NCBI GenBank assembly: GCA_021234155.1
Contig: JAJEKV010000080.1
Span: forward strand, 2,058,623 to 2,122,622
Direction: 5' to 3'
Source of the DNA: Isoetes taiwanensis
Lineage: Eukaryota > Streptophyta > Lycopodiopsida > Isoetales > Isoetaceae
DNA length: 64,000 bases
Under the pieces are notes generated by a model. It worked only from the letters and a program-made list of their open reading frames with translations. It ran no database searches and had not been told where the DNA came from. Positions 33,360 to 44,561 of this stretch are shown here, one piece after another (positions within the stretch are counted from its first letter, which is position 1; each line of letters begins with the position of its first letter). Made by a program: the position numbers and the translations under genes.

Positions 33360-35200
33360 AATACGAGCTCGTGACCATCAACATGAGATAATACCAAACA
33401 ACCTATGAAAGGGTACAATCAATGGTTGATGTTATCAAAAGAAACACGTTTTATTGCCCTAAAATCTATCTTAGATGCAAACACGTTTTGTTGCATTAGA
33501 ATCCATCTCTCTCTTCTTCATGCCAATCAGTTTGTTCAAATTGATCAACATGTGGCGTAGAATGATGCATTGTAAACCATGACACATATTGAAGAAGCTC
33601 CTGTAGTTTAACATTATTGTATCTGGTGAGTCCTCCAAAAGAAAACATTAACAGGAATCTGGTAAGTCCTCCAAAAGAAAACATTAACAGGAAGAAACTT
33701 GCATTTGCAAAACCTTAGCTTCACATCATACAGTAGAAATAGCAATGAAGCCAGAAATTACATCTTGATATGAAGTGCCACTACATGCTTTCTTACCTAC
33801 CAGAATGTTTTTCACTTTGTAATTTATGCTGCTTCTGTCGTAAATATGAAACCAAGAATTGATCTTAGCTGTGTTGCAACACTGATGTAGTGACAACCAC
33901 GAGTCAAACCCCAAGCAACACCAAACAAATTAAAGCTCCTTCTTTGAGATACATCCTGTAATATCCAAAAATATAAAATATCAGCTCCAACTTGTGGATT
34001 TCATTAAAATGCAATGTAAAATTATTTCATGGAGATCTCTAGGAAAGTACTACTGGTAGACACGTCCAATAAACAAAAAGAACAGTTTGGGTCATAGCAT
34101 CACACCAGCTTAGCCATTTACATGGGTCAATATCGACATAACTTGAAAACCAACAAAGCCACTTAACAGCTTCATAGTGGCTGTAGTTTCCTACTCACAT
34201 TATCAAATTGGAAATAGACGCTTATAACGACAAATATGACTATTATAATTCAGCATCAGCTCTAAGGACTTCATGCTTGTCTACTCAATTTTGAGTTGAT
34301 GTTTTTATTTAAGGAGAGTAGAGATAAAGCCTATTTAAACGCATGATTTATGCCTCATGTTTGTCTACTCAGTCTTAAATTGGCATGGCAGCAAAGATAT
34401 GTGAAGTTCACTTGATTAGATTTCGTTTTACGTGCCACATCCTCCAAGTCATTTCAATCAGGAGAGTCAAATGATAGGGTTTCCTTAGCAGATTAAAGGT
34501 TTTGGAAATTCAGGGGCCTCAGGCAACTGTTAGACCGCATCTTACCTGCGGAAGAAAGTCGATATCCAATCATAGGCATAATATCACACATTAAAAGTCA
34601 TAGGCATAATATCACGCATTAAAGGCATTTGAGACACAATTCTTGACGTCTCAGAAAAAGCTATAATGCTTTCACAAGAACTATGAACAAGATGATACCA
34701 GCTCTCTTGATGGCTGCATTATCATTGGGTTAATTTTGTAGTTTTCGCTTCTATCAATCTAAGGCTTAAGGATGATTATATCTCATACAGAAGGCCAGGT
34801 AAATATTTGTACACCTATTGAGTTTGCTACAGTTAGATCAATACATTTGGCTTAGAAGGAGTTGCTTGATCAATTTATCCAAGCAATGTATGGAGGACAA
34901 GAGACTCCTATGCAGTCACCGATGCTCTTGTTAATAGAACCTTTCATCTTTTGCCTACACAATTAATAAGATGAATGGATAGAATCATGGAGCATTTAAG
35001 GATGCTTGACAAGCCCTACACAGGTCTGATAAGCGATCATTCCATTTGTTACTCCTCAGTATCTCAATCTGAGACTTATGTTATGTTGCTGAACAAATTC
35101 GTGCATTCTAAGGAATTTAGAAAAGAATTTCCCGACCAGTCCAAATTCCACTAAATTATCAAAGCATTCCTTTTCAGTCTATAATAGACTTACCAGGTTG
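33360..35200. other. No gene recognised; region downstream of mL54
   Basis: Contains a 35-bp direct repeat ('gtcctccaaaagaaaacatt', 33630 and 33667) and a ~28-bp repeat ('cataggcataatatcac', 34571 and 34600). A minus-strand frame near 33496-33650 (KLQELLQYVSWF) could be an exon scrap, but I cannot assign it. I found no mL54 exons here. Confidence 0.4.
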
Positions 35201-35203
35201 AGA

Positions 35204-35545
35204 CTAGTTCTTCGCCCTCAGTTGATTCACTTCTTTGATCCGCTTCCGATTATCCAGCTTAACAAGGCGTTTTAAGTCCTCCACATCCATTGTCTTCCAA
35301 TCCTTCCGCTCCAACTCACTAAGAGGAGGTTGCTTATCCAGAAGACCCCAAAGACAATTGGGATACTCGGAATCAGCCTTAATGGGAGGGTCAGAACCAT
35401 CTTTGAGTATGTTAGCTCCAACTGTAGCTTTGACCCTGATCTCCTTAGCTATTGTAGGGCCTGTACGTTTTGCTGACATGATCCCAGTTGCAATCGAATC
35501 CTCTGCTTGTGAATTTAATGGGTTTACGGTACTAGTCGATGCCAT
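35204..35545 (-). CDS. Mitochondrial large-subunit ribosomal protein mL54
   Basis: The 113-residue frame ends in a very well conserved mL54 (MRPL54/MRPL37 family) domain. About residues 38-58 read KATVGANILKDGSDPPIKAD. Then come SEYPNCLWGLLDKQPPLSEL, RKDWKTMDVEDLKRLVKLDN, and the carboxy end RIKEVNQLRAKN. mL54 is a small protein of the mitochondrial ribosome. The Met chosen gives a Ser/Thr-rich start, not an obvious amphipathic targeting peptide. The same frame is open for about 30 further codons upstream (to near 35640) without an ATG, and an 'ag|ggttctg' acceptor-like site lies there, so the real first exon with a targeting sequence may be farther upstream. The domain has no indels, unlike most coding fragments in the window. 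Confidence 0.85.
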   Translation of the reverse strand: MASTSTVNPLNSQAEDSIATGIMSAKRTGPTIAKEIRVKATVGANILKDGSDPPIKADSEYPNCLWGLLDKQPPLSELERKDWKTMDVEDLKRLVKLDNRKRIKEVNQLRAKN

Positions 35546-35586
35546 TTCACACTGAGCAGCTTCGGCGAATACATCTTCAGCCCCCG

Positions 35587-35877
35587 TTACAAGATTCTCG
35601 AGGATAATACCCGCCGAACAGAACCCTCATTCTCTTTTGCTGGGGTTGTGCTTACGGGGTCGTCTATAGCCACTATGACAGGCTTGGAGCCTGAGAGATC
35701 TGCCGACCACATCCCCACCCTCCGCCAAGCTCGTGTGGAATCTATGCCGTCTAAGTTTATTGAGGGGTCCCTGAAATCCCAAAAGTCCACAGCCGTCCAC
35801 AAGGGATATGCCACAAGATTCTTCAATCGCGGCCCTCTATGCGTCTTGCCCCATACTTCCCAAGGGTTGCCCGTCAA
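35587..35877 (-). other. Open frame just upstream of mL54, unassigned
   Basis: A 96-residue frame on the same strand (contains WTAVDFWDFRDPSINLDG) ends 40 bp before the mL54 start. I recognise no domain. It could be 5' leader sequence or an exon of an unrelated gene. Confidence 0.2.
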
Positions 35878-35949
35878 TGGTTAGGATTTATCCTAACCTT
35901 TTGATCTAACGGCTAAGATCTGCTACACCAAATCACTTTAAGGAACCTT

Positions 35950-36329
35950 CCTTGCAGCTTCCCTTGGAAAAATCAAAGGCTATGATTTCACCTTCCCCTT
36001 TGATCTGGCGGTTCACAGATGGGGTGTATACCCCCATGCATGCCCATGCATGCACACACATCTAAACATGTGGCCGAGATTTAATCCCTGAAATTCGACG
36101 GTCCAGATGGAAAGGAGCAACCGATGGGTCCCACACTTTGATGTGTGGGACACATCGGTTGCTTCTTTCAATCTAGGCCGTCGAATTTCATGGGTTAAAT
36201 CTCGGCCACATATTTAGATGTGTGTACATGCATGGACATGCATGGGGGCATGCACCCCATCTGTGGAACCATCGGATCAATGGGGAAGGCGAAATCATAG
36301 CCTTTGATTTTTGTAAGGAAGGTGCAAGG
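35950..36329. mobile_element. Foldback element, near-perfect 380-bp palindrome
   Basis: The left arm (35950-36136) begins ccttgcagcttccctt and continues 'aatcaaaggctatgatttc'. The right arm (36143-36329) is its reverse complement, ending 'ggaaggtgcaagg'. At the centre 36117-36136 and 36143-36162 pair with a single mismatch around a 6-base loop (tttgat). The transcript would be one long hairpin. The right arm alone is repeated at 37006-37195. Confidence 0.9.
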
Positions 36330-37866
36330 TGATAGGATCTTAGAGAATCTAGGAGAATCTATACAGAATCTTGGGGAATCATGTGAATCTTGAGAGAATA
36401 TTTAAGAATCTAGGGGAACCCTGATGGAAACTTTGAGAATCTAGGGGAATTTTGATGGAATCTTGGACAACCTAAGGGAATCTTCATAGAATCTTGAGAA
36501 ATGTAGAAGAATCTTGTGATAATCTTTGAAAATCTAAGGGAATCTCTGTAGAATTTTGAGAATCTAAGAGAATCTTTCACACCATATGTGTTTTGCAGGG
36601 TGAATCTTGGAATCTTAATGGAATCTATGGTACTTTAATTGAATCTAAAGGAATGTTCCTAGAATGTTTGAGAATCTAAAGGAATCTCAAGACAATATTG
36701 GAACCTATAGAAATCAAAAGAGAAGATCTAACGGATTTATGCTCACCTTTTGATCTAACCGTTAAGATCTGCTACACCAAATATTGCTGCCACCTCATCA
36801 CATGGCATTAATTGCACATAACAAACGTGGCTAAACTTGGGCCATTGATACAACACATTCAACGGCCGAGATCAATCTGGATTAAACTTCCCCCTTGTAT
36901 GTAATAGACGAGGTGGCTGCATTCGAACCGTCGATTTCACAATCGACGGTCGAGATCAAAATCTCTATGGACAAGGGGGGTGCTTAAGTTATTGTGTATA
37001 TAATCAAAGTGTGGGACCCATTGATTGCTCCTTTCCATCTGGACCGTCGAATTTCAGGGATTAAATCTCGGCCACATGTTTAGATGTGTGTGCATGCATG
37101 GGCATGCATGGGGGCATGCACCCCATCTGTGGAACCATCGGATCAATGGGGAAGGCGAAATCATAGCCTTTGATTTTTGTAAGGAAGGTGCAAGGTGATA
37201 GGATCTTAGAGAATCTAGGAGAATCTATATAGAATCTTGGGGAATCATGTGAATCTTGAGAGAATCTTTAAGAATCTAGGGGAACCCTGATGGAAACTTT
37301 GAGAATCTCGGGGAATTTTGATGGAATCTTGGACAACCTAAGGGAATCTTCATAGAATCTTGAGAAATGTAGAAGAATCTTGTGATAATCTTTGAAAATC
37401 TAAGGGAATCTCTGTAGAATTTTGAGAATCTAAGAGAATCTTTCACACCATATGTGTTTTGCAGGGTGAATCTTGGAATCTTAATGGAATCTATGGTACT
37501 TTAATTGAATCTAAAGGAATGTTCCTAGAATGTTTGAGAATCTAAAGGAATCTCAAGACAATATTGGAACCTATAGAAATCAAAAGAGAAGATCTAACGG
37601 ATTTATGCTCACCTTTTGATCTAACGGTTAAGATCTGCGACACCAAATATTGCTGCCACCTCATCACATGGCATTAATTGCACATAACAAACGTGGCTAA
37701 ACTTGGGCCGTTGATACAACACATTCAACGGCCGAGATCAATCTGGATTAAACTTGCCCCTTGTACGTAATAGACGAGGTGGCTGCATTCGAACCGTCGA
37801 TTTCACAATCGACGGTTGAGATCAAAATCTCTATGGACAAGGGGGGTGCTTAAGTTATTGTATATA
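36140..37866. repeat. 866-bp tandem duplication
   Basis: Unit 1 (36140-37005) and unit 2 (37006-37866) align end to end with an offset of 866 bp and roughly 97% identity by eye. Each unit contains one arm of the foldback element, a ~400-bp GAATCT array and a ~140-bp module with the 'accgtcgatt/aatcgacggt' inverted repeat. A single inverted module of the same kind lies at 29.7 kb. No gene. Confidence 0.92.
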
Positions 37867-38329
37867 TATTATGATATATACAAGTTTTTGTACTATCAAC
37901 GGGTCTATCAATTGTGGTTTATAAACATCAGGTACAAAAATCCAACTTATCAATCAAGTTGGGTGCCAAGAATCATATTAGAAGTCATCGGTAAATAACA
38001 AAAATTTGTTTGTGCAATTCGAATTCAAGTATCATAATCCACTGATTTAATGCTGTCACATCCTCTCACACAAACGGCAATATGCATCTAGCCCAAAGTC
38101 ATGAAGTTTTAAGCTAAATTCCTTGACTAGTAGCAATTCAACGAAGCTCACTGCCGTTCATTAAAACTTCTCGATGAAGAGTCAAGTTAAACCTGAATTA
38201 AACTAGAAGAGCCATATCTAATATCTTTTGCCTAAGAACATCCCTGCGAATTAAGCTTATGAGAGAAACAAGTTCTATATCCAATAAGAACAATTAACAC
38301 AATTTGATGTCAAGGATAACAATATTATC
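37867..38329. other. No gene recognised
   Basis: AT-rich, unique-looking spacer between the duplication and the LINE fragment. Confidence 0.4.
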
Positions 38330-39303
38330 ATATATTAATATTAAATATGCTTGGGAGAGCTTGGAGCGGGTGCAAAAGTCCTTTCTCACTTACAGCCTTG
38401 GAGTTAAAACAACGGTGCCCTATGCTATTCTTTTACAAGAGAGGCGGGTTTTGGCCTCTTCAACATTCCGCATGAAGCGCCATCTCCACTATATCTGCAA
38501 GGTGCACCACATGGACGATGTTAGGTATCATGTTCTTGCACTTGCCATGGCTGAATCTCCTCAGCGTTTGAAACGATGTTGGAAAGAGCATTGCACTACA
38601 TGGTTTGCCCGCTGGGTCAGGCAACCAAAAGCACCGCCCGATGCTTGCCGATTCGATCCCGAGCTTTTGCAACAATATCTTAATGGTCGCTTTTTCTCAA
38701 AAGATATGGGACACGATTACTTTGGCCCAAGTGAAAACCGGTCATTATCATGCACACATAAATCCCACTTTGGCACCAGGGCCCCAAGCTTATTTGCTTG
38801 CTTCATTGTCGGGGAACAAGCTTGTAGCTATTGCATCAATTCGCATACGGGGTCCCACAGCTACGGATTGAGAGGTAGATGGGAGCGGCCGCGAATTGCC
38901 GCGAGAAGCGAGACTATGTGCCTTTGTTGCCATTCTGGGTTATTGAAGATGAAAGCCATACTCTTCTCGAGTTGCCCTGCTTTTGAGATAGTCCGGAATC
39001 ATTTTTCGACCTTAGCATTCCATTCCACGCTTCCACAACTTCTCAGCGCACCATCTGTGCATGACTTGGCATTATACATACTTGAGGTTCTAGATAAACG
39101 TCTGCAATTACTGAGCCCTCAGTAGTCATTATCTAAGCTTGTCTAGTATCATCATTATTGCAAAGGTTTTTCCCTTGAAAACCTTTCGAGGCAGGGGTTT
39201 TTTAATCCTAGTAGTAATGATTGTACTAGCCCATTGTATGGGTCCCATGACCTATTGGTCTTCGTGGACGTTAAAAAAACTATTCTATTCTATTCTATTC
39301 TTG
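38330..39303 (+). mobile_element. LINE 3' part, copy C (ORF2 end plus tail)
   Basis: The frame from about 38340 reads the last part of a non-LTR retrotransposon ORF2. LERVQKSFLTYSLGV resembles the typical 'Q..FLR..LG' segment behind the RT, and AMAESPQRLKRCWKEH follows. Across frames comes a Cys-rich end with IASIRIRGPTATD, ELPREARLCAFC and the partner ECPAFE-like 'SCPAFEIVRNHF'. One frameshift lies near 38870. Then come a 3' UTR and an (ATTCT)n tail at 39281-39302. Endonuclease and RT core are absent. Confidence 0.85.
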
Positions 39304-39900
39304 TTGACATAAAGTGTTGAGGTAACAACGACATTTAAGTCATCTCGTTCAGCTTGATATCTAAAACACATTGCATCTAATCGTAAAACCAATAACATCT
39401 CTCATGTATAAGAATTCATAAAATTAATGCAAGTGTTTTACCATTTACTTGCTTACCAACTGCTTCTATTTGTTAGCATTATAATGTATCCTAAACAATC
39501 TGATGGGATGGCATGTCTTGCTCATCTAGGCAATGGGATTGAGTGAATCAACCTCATATTCACTTAAATTCTCTAGCATTCCATGAAGATTCTCTAAGTT
39601 GCCCCAAGATATTTCTCAAGATTCTTGGATATTAATGTCAGACTGCATCTTCTTCAGATCTCCCTTCACCTTTCAATATTTCTTTTTATCCCATCAAAAG
39701 AACGCACCTATAACATCTTTTTTCATCGTTAAGAGCTTGTTTTGATTCCATCAAGGTGTTCGCAATATCAGCCATAAACATAACCTGAACAAATGAGTGG
39801 GGTTCCTAAAATATAATGTTTAAGTCGTTTGTAGATAATAAGTGAGATTCAACATAGAACAATACACGTAAAAAACTAAGCTTTTTGGGTAAGTTGAATA
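39304..39900. other. No gene recognised
   Basis: AT-rich sequence. On the minus strand near 39720-39790 a frame reads VMFMADIANTLMESKQALND, coding-like but unassigned; it could be another exon scrap. Confidence 0.35.
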
Positions 39901-39902
39901 AC

Positions 39903-40018
39903 AAAATTTGCATTTGCCTCTACACCCTCCAATAGAGAATTCCATGTAAGCTTCGTGCCTTTTGCACCAACCCACAATGGTATCAATCTATGCAATAAAG
40001 AGTCCGCAAATGCCCATC
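39903..40018 (-). pseudogene. TMEM147-like single exon
   Basis: A 116-bp piece with an acceptor ('ttgtccag') at its 5' side and a possible GT donor at its 3' side encodes WAFADSLLHRLIPLWVGAKG followed by TKLTWNSLLEGVEANAN. This matches the conserved core of TMEM147 (a small multi-pass ER membrane protein of the translocon-associated BOS complex), including the IPLWVGA..G signature. I found no other TMEM147 exon nearby. Either introns are very long or this is an isolated captured exon. Confidence 0.75.
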
Positions 40019-42960
40019 CTGGACAATCAATCTCATTACCAATTCAGAAATTATAAAAATGGATATTCAAAGATATAGATGATAGACCCTCACTAAGCTC
40101 AATAGCCTCAATATTGTGGTTTTATGATATAATTTCTATGTGTTAACTGGGTAAGCGCAAAGTACAATCCAGCAAAATATTCAAATCCTATAAGTGCTTT
40201 CAATAATTTCTATAAATGAAGAATTGTATAAAAGCATAAGCAGACACGTCGATGTTAATCATTAAAGGAGTCTTGTACAATCATGCTTCGATGTGGAAAG
40301 GAAAGTGGATATTCAAGGGGTTCATACACTGGATCCAATATATTTACAAACCTAGGCTTCACATCATCTTGCATTCAAAAACCCACCATCCTCAGGTTTA
40401 TCGTTTGCATGCGCAATTGCACTAATTTCATCTTTAGCTACTGTTTCTTGAATTGTCTTAAAAGCTCGTTTCATATTCAAACTAGCTATTGTCTTGATTG
40501 CATTAACAAATGGATTTATAACATGCATCATGGAAACTATCATCAACACCCATTTAAATGGAATGTGGAGATTGTTTGCAACGTCAAATCGTTGCGATTC
40601 ATCATAAATGTACCCATGCAGTGGATGTCTAATCCGATTAGTAGCTAGTAAGCGATGATGCCTATGACCCATAGATGCTTACTGACGATGGTTCACTATC
40701 ATGAACAAATCCTCCTTCAACACCCAATACACTGAAACAAAAAAAGATCATTTATACGTCTTGATTGTCTGCAAAATCTGTTTATATTGTAAACTAATTC
40801 TATCTGAGAAGGTAATCGAGGAAGCCTCACTAATAACCACTTTCCCTTGTGACAACAAAAACCATCTATCTCTATATTAAGGAACATAATCCCAGAATAG
40901 CTGCATTTTTTTGTTCCATATGCATACTATATGTGCGTTACTTCACCTCATCCATTTGAACTTGTCTTCTCCAAAAAGAAGACATAGACATCATTCCCGT
41001 TCGACGTTCACCCCCTAGACATTCACCTTCACAGACACCATCTAGTTCAACCGTACACAAGTTTTTATCCATGACATTAACGTGTCCACCATTATATCTT
41101 AATTGTTTGTTGTTTACACCACCGTCATTCCTTGCAGTCCTAGCACGTGCCTTTCTCTCGCCAAACTCTTAAGCCTCCACTGTTTAATGGTCTTCTAAAC
41201 ATTATCAAAATTATCAACTAATTTTAGTGCATTGTCTAGTTTAAAAAGGACCTTTTGAATAATTTATAAGTTGAGCACAAGGAAACCTACACTCCCTTCC
41301 TGCAGCTTTTCACCACTCAACTCCGTACTATATGCATTGCACTCTTATCACCACTCAACTATGTTACTATATACATTGCACTCCAGTTAGACCCTCAAAG
41401 TTCGTTCCCACAGAGCCTCCAATCTGCATCTCTGGACAAAGAATAAGGCAAAGGCATTCATGCTTCTCAAAGCCTGGACTAACATTCTTTTCTTACAAAA
41501 ATACTTATTAAATTACATTAATTTTTTGTGTTCCTTTGTCACTAGTTTTTGGTTTGTATAATAGTTAAATTGAGATCAAATGTTTATGATTGAAATTGAA
41601 TTGCAAGGAATGCTTTATTAGAGTCACAAGATGGGTGACTCTAAATGCTAATAATATATGCAGATGATATTTTTTAATGTAATGATTCGGCAAAGTCTAG
41701 CCTGACTTGGGTTAATGCAGGAGTAGCAAGCACAAATATTTTGAAAAGGCCATAACCGCATATCCGTAATTGGGCAAAATAAACATTGCCGGAACACTAC
41801 ATCTAAAATTGCAACCCAACATTGCTATCTAGTTATATCAAGCTAGCCACATGGCAATCATGTTTTGTATGCTTAAACAAATGCTACACATTGTAGATAA
41901 AGCTCCTGGGCTAAATGTACCACGTATCGTCTATCTTTGTTCAATAAGCAGTCCATCTTCCAAATAGTCCTTTTAGCTCCAAGCATTGCCGTGACTGCCC
42001 ATATTTGTTGTTAGTTGCATGATTCATGAATTATGCTTCTGTAAATCGTGCTGGAGAATGCAACTTGGTCTTCGAGGAACCAATGGAGGATGTAGCTCAT
42101 GGCAGTGATCTGAGATGAGCCAATTCGAAGAGGTTTATTAGGCCAATTAAATCTTAGGCTCGTCCACCATGGGCATGAGCATGTGTTAAGAATATATTGA
42201 TCTTCTTCAATCCATGCTTAAAATCTTAATAATCAAGTGAAGAGATGCTAATCATGATAAGCAAGTAAGGGATAATAGAAATGCTTGTGTGGGGAGGTAG
42301 ACACGTAGAGGCATAACCAGCTTGCCCTCTAACCAAGAAAATGACCTGGGAATGCATTGTTGAATGCAACAATTGACCGAATAATTGGAGAAAGGAATAT
42401 CAAATCCAAGCCAAAACCTAAAGAAACAAAGATAGTCATGAAAGATCTGCCATATCAAAAACATAAATTAAAGGCTCTAGGAGCATCAAATCAATACCAT
42501 GTTTTTGTTTTTCCCACCATATCCAGCCGAATAAGAGCTGGCTGTGAAGGTTCCACAGAGAAAAATGAACTAGCACACATAAGCTTATGATGAACTCAAG
42601 GAGCATCAATGCCTTGGAAACAGCCTGTACAGCAGCAGTAGTAGTTATAGATATGTGTAACATTAACTTAACAAAGTGAATTACTCATACATCCAACCAT
42701 ACAACATATATGCAACATATAAATGCCCGTCGAGAATAAAGATTCTCAGCCCTAATCCCCTATCATTTAACTAATGATCCTGAAATACACCTTATTGCCT
42801 GATGTATGACCACTCCAGGAAGTCAGCATTGCCAAGAAAAACGTGGACACAGCAAAAATCTACACTCCACGAAGTCAGCATTGCCAAGAAAAACATGGAC
42901 ACAACAAAAATCTAAATGTAAGTTTACAGTACTCATAAGAAATCCAAGTTACAGAAAGGC
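40019..42960. other. No gene recognised; one unassigned frame
   Basis: The minus-strand frame 40364-40672 (for example NPFVNAIKTIASLNMKRAF and IAHANDKPEDGGFLNAR) looks coding-like but I do not recognise it. A 50-bp direct repeat containing 'gtcagcattgccaagaaaaa' is at about 42814 and 42867. The remainder is AT-rich. Confidence 0.4.
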
Positions 42961-42971
42961 TAGTCGTATAC

Positions 42972-43232
42972 CAATTTCCAACCATATGGATCAAAGCAGG
43001 AGGTAATCTTTGTATTAATTCCAAGCAAAGGGCCAGGCTCACAACCCATTATGCCACCAGCTGCACAAATTGCCTCAGTTGTAAAACTGCCAGTTAAAAA
43101 AGTGCATGTTGTATATGGTTACAATGGAAATTTACATGAGCATATGCATTTCCCTTCGAGCATTCTGTCACGCCATAGTTGTGTGTCAATTCTAGAACAA
43201 TTGTTTTATCCTCTGGCCCATAACGAAGCACA
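42972..43232 (-). pseudogene. Glyoxalase I (lactoylglutathione lyase) second-half exons
   Basis: Two exon-like pieces on the minus strand. The first (43136-43232), after a 'gttag' acceptor, reads VLRYGPEDKTIVLELTHNYG then VTECSKGNAYAH, with a 'gtaaat' donor. The second (42972-43086) reads TEAICAAGGIMGCEPGPLLG then INTKITSCFDPYGWKL, with a 'gtatac' donor. Both match the second glyoxalase domain of plant GLX1, which isomerises the methylglyoxal-glutathione adduct. The segment between them in intact proteins (about nine residues, QIAIGTDDV-like) is missing and the gap is only 49 bp. Changes such as DPDG to DPYG and REP to CEP hit conserved positions. No first-domain exon is seen. Most likely a fragment. 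Confidence 0.82.
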
Positions 43233-43940
43233 CTAACAAATAAGCAAGTTATGAATTTTGCAACTAGCAACTTTCGGCCGCCTTAGCTGCAACTAGCAAA
43301 TGCCGGCCACAAGAATAGAATAGCACTATAGCAATTCTAGAAATCTTCTCAAACTTGCATCAAGCCACAGGGCAATCCTTAATCATAGAAACCATGTCGG
43401 GCAAATCATTCTAAGCTGTTATCTGCGTAACGCTTAAAAGGAAACAAATTCAAAACAATGCCAATGTTGCTATATCCAAATAGCACCGTTTCAATCTCCT
43501 TCACCAGTTTGATGACTGCTCACAGCCTTTTGAGCTTCAAACAAACGCTAAAATCCAGCAAAAAGACGTTTTGAAGCAGTTGCCTTCAATTTCTAAAGCA
43601 CAACCTATTAATCCTTCCTGCTAAATGCCATTTAAACGTGAAAATGTACGTTTTGAAAAGTTAGCAGTTAGTAGTTAGCTAACGGCTAACGCAAAAATAA
43701 AGTATAACGAGTTATCGGCAGAGGTGATAACGCGTTATTTTTTTTGCCAAAAAAAAACATCCGATTTTTAACAATCTGAGACTTGTTCTTTACTAATTCG
43801 AACACGCTGAATTCAAATATGCAATCAGAATTCCCAAACACCTACTTTAACCTACTAAAACTTCACCTTAATACCCAAATCTGTATTGCGCGCTGACTTA
43901 CATAATTCGGTCCATATCCTTGAATGTCCATAGCTTATCC

Positions 43941-44561
43941 TGCTGAAACTATATAAACAGCAGACTGACTATACATATCCAATGCTGCCTCCTCTTTCAC
44001 ACCAACGTGACGGCCCCTTCTAAGTGTGTCTTCTGCTAAGCCATACTGCAAATAGGAAGTAAGAAAAGAAACTATCTTCACACAAACCTGGTTAACAACT
44101 TCCAAATATATCAAATCGGAAATGGAATTCAAATATAAAAATTATTACCAGGACAGTTCCAAGATTATAAATAGCACGATGGAAGTCAAAGCGCAAGTGA
44201 ATGGCGGCACCAAACTGTTATATGCAGTAAAAACTTATAATAGCAGAAGACAAAGCAACTGGCAAATGATAATTTCAGCAAAAAAGTACCTTCCTTATTG
44301 CCGTCCTTACAATGGCATGCTTTTCCTTCAGTGGTACAATTGCCCAAGTTCCTACACATTGAAATATTATGACAAAGCCAACCATACAAAGCAAGTAAGC
44401 AATCCTTTTATCTTCATAATCAGTAAAAATAAGATGGTTTTGTCACCAAAAAACTAGCCTGATAAGTTTCCTTATTCAAGAAAAAGGATGTTTCATTATA
44501 TAAGTAAATAATCAATTAGCAAAAGAACAGACCTGAAGTGCAATACCCCAATTGTTCAGTG
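43941..44561 (-). pseudogene. TPR-protein gene fragment with four exons
   Basis: Four minus-strand exons keep GT-AG borders or near-borders. 44533-44561 reads ALNNWGIALQ. 44290-44351 would read on as ELG..IVPLKEKHAIVRTAI but is 62 bp, one base short, which throws the frame. 44149-44214 reads [20 protein letters not shown]. 43941-44045 reads YGLAEDTLRRG then AALDMYSQSAVYIVSA. The last donor is 'gataag' where 'gtaag' is expected. The blocks match a plant TPR-like protein of unknown role that I know only by its conserved [22 protein letters not shown] segment. Further exons were not found. It may be a decayed gene or one damaged by consensus errors. Confidence 0.7.
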
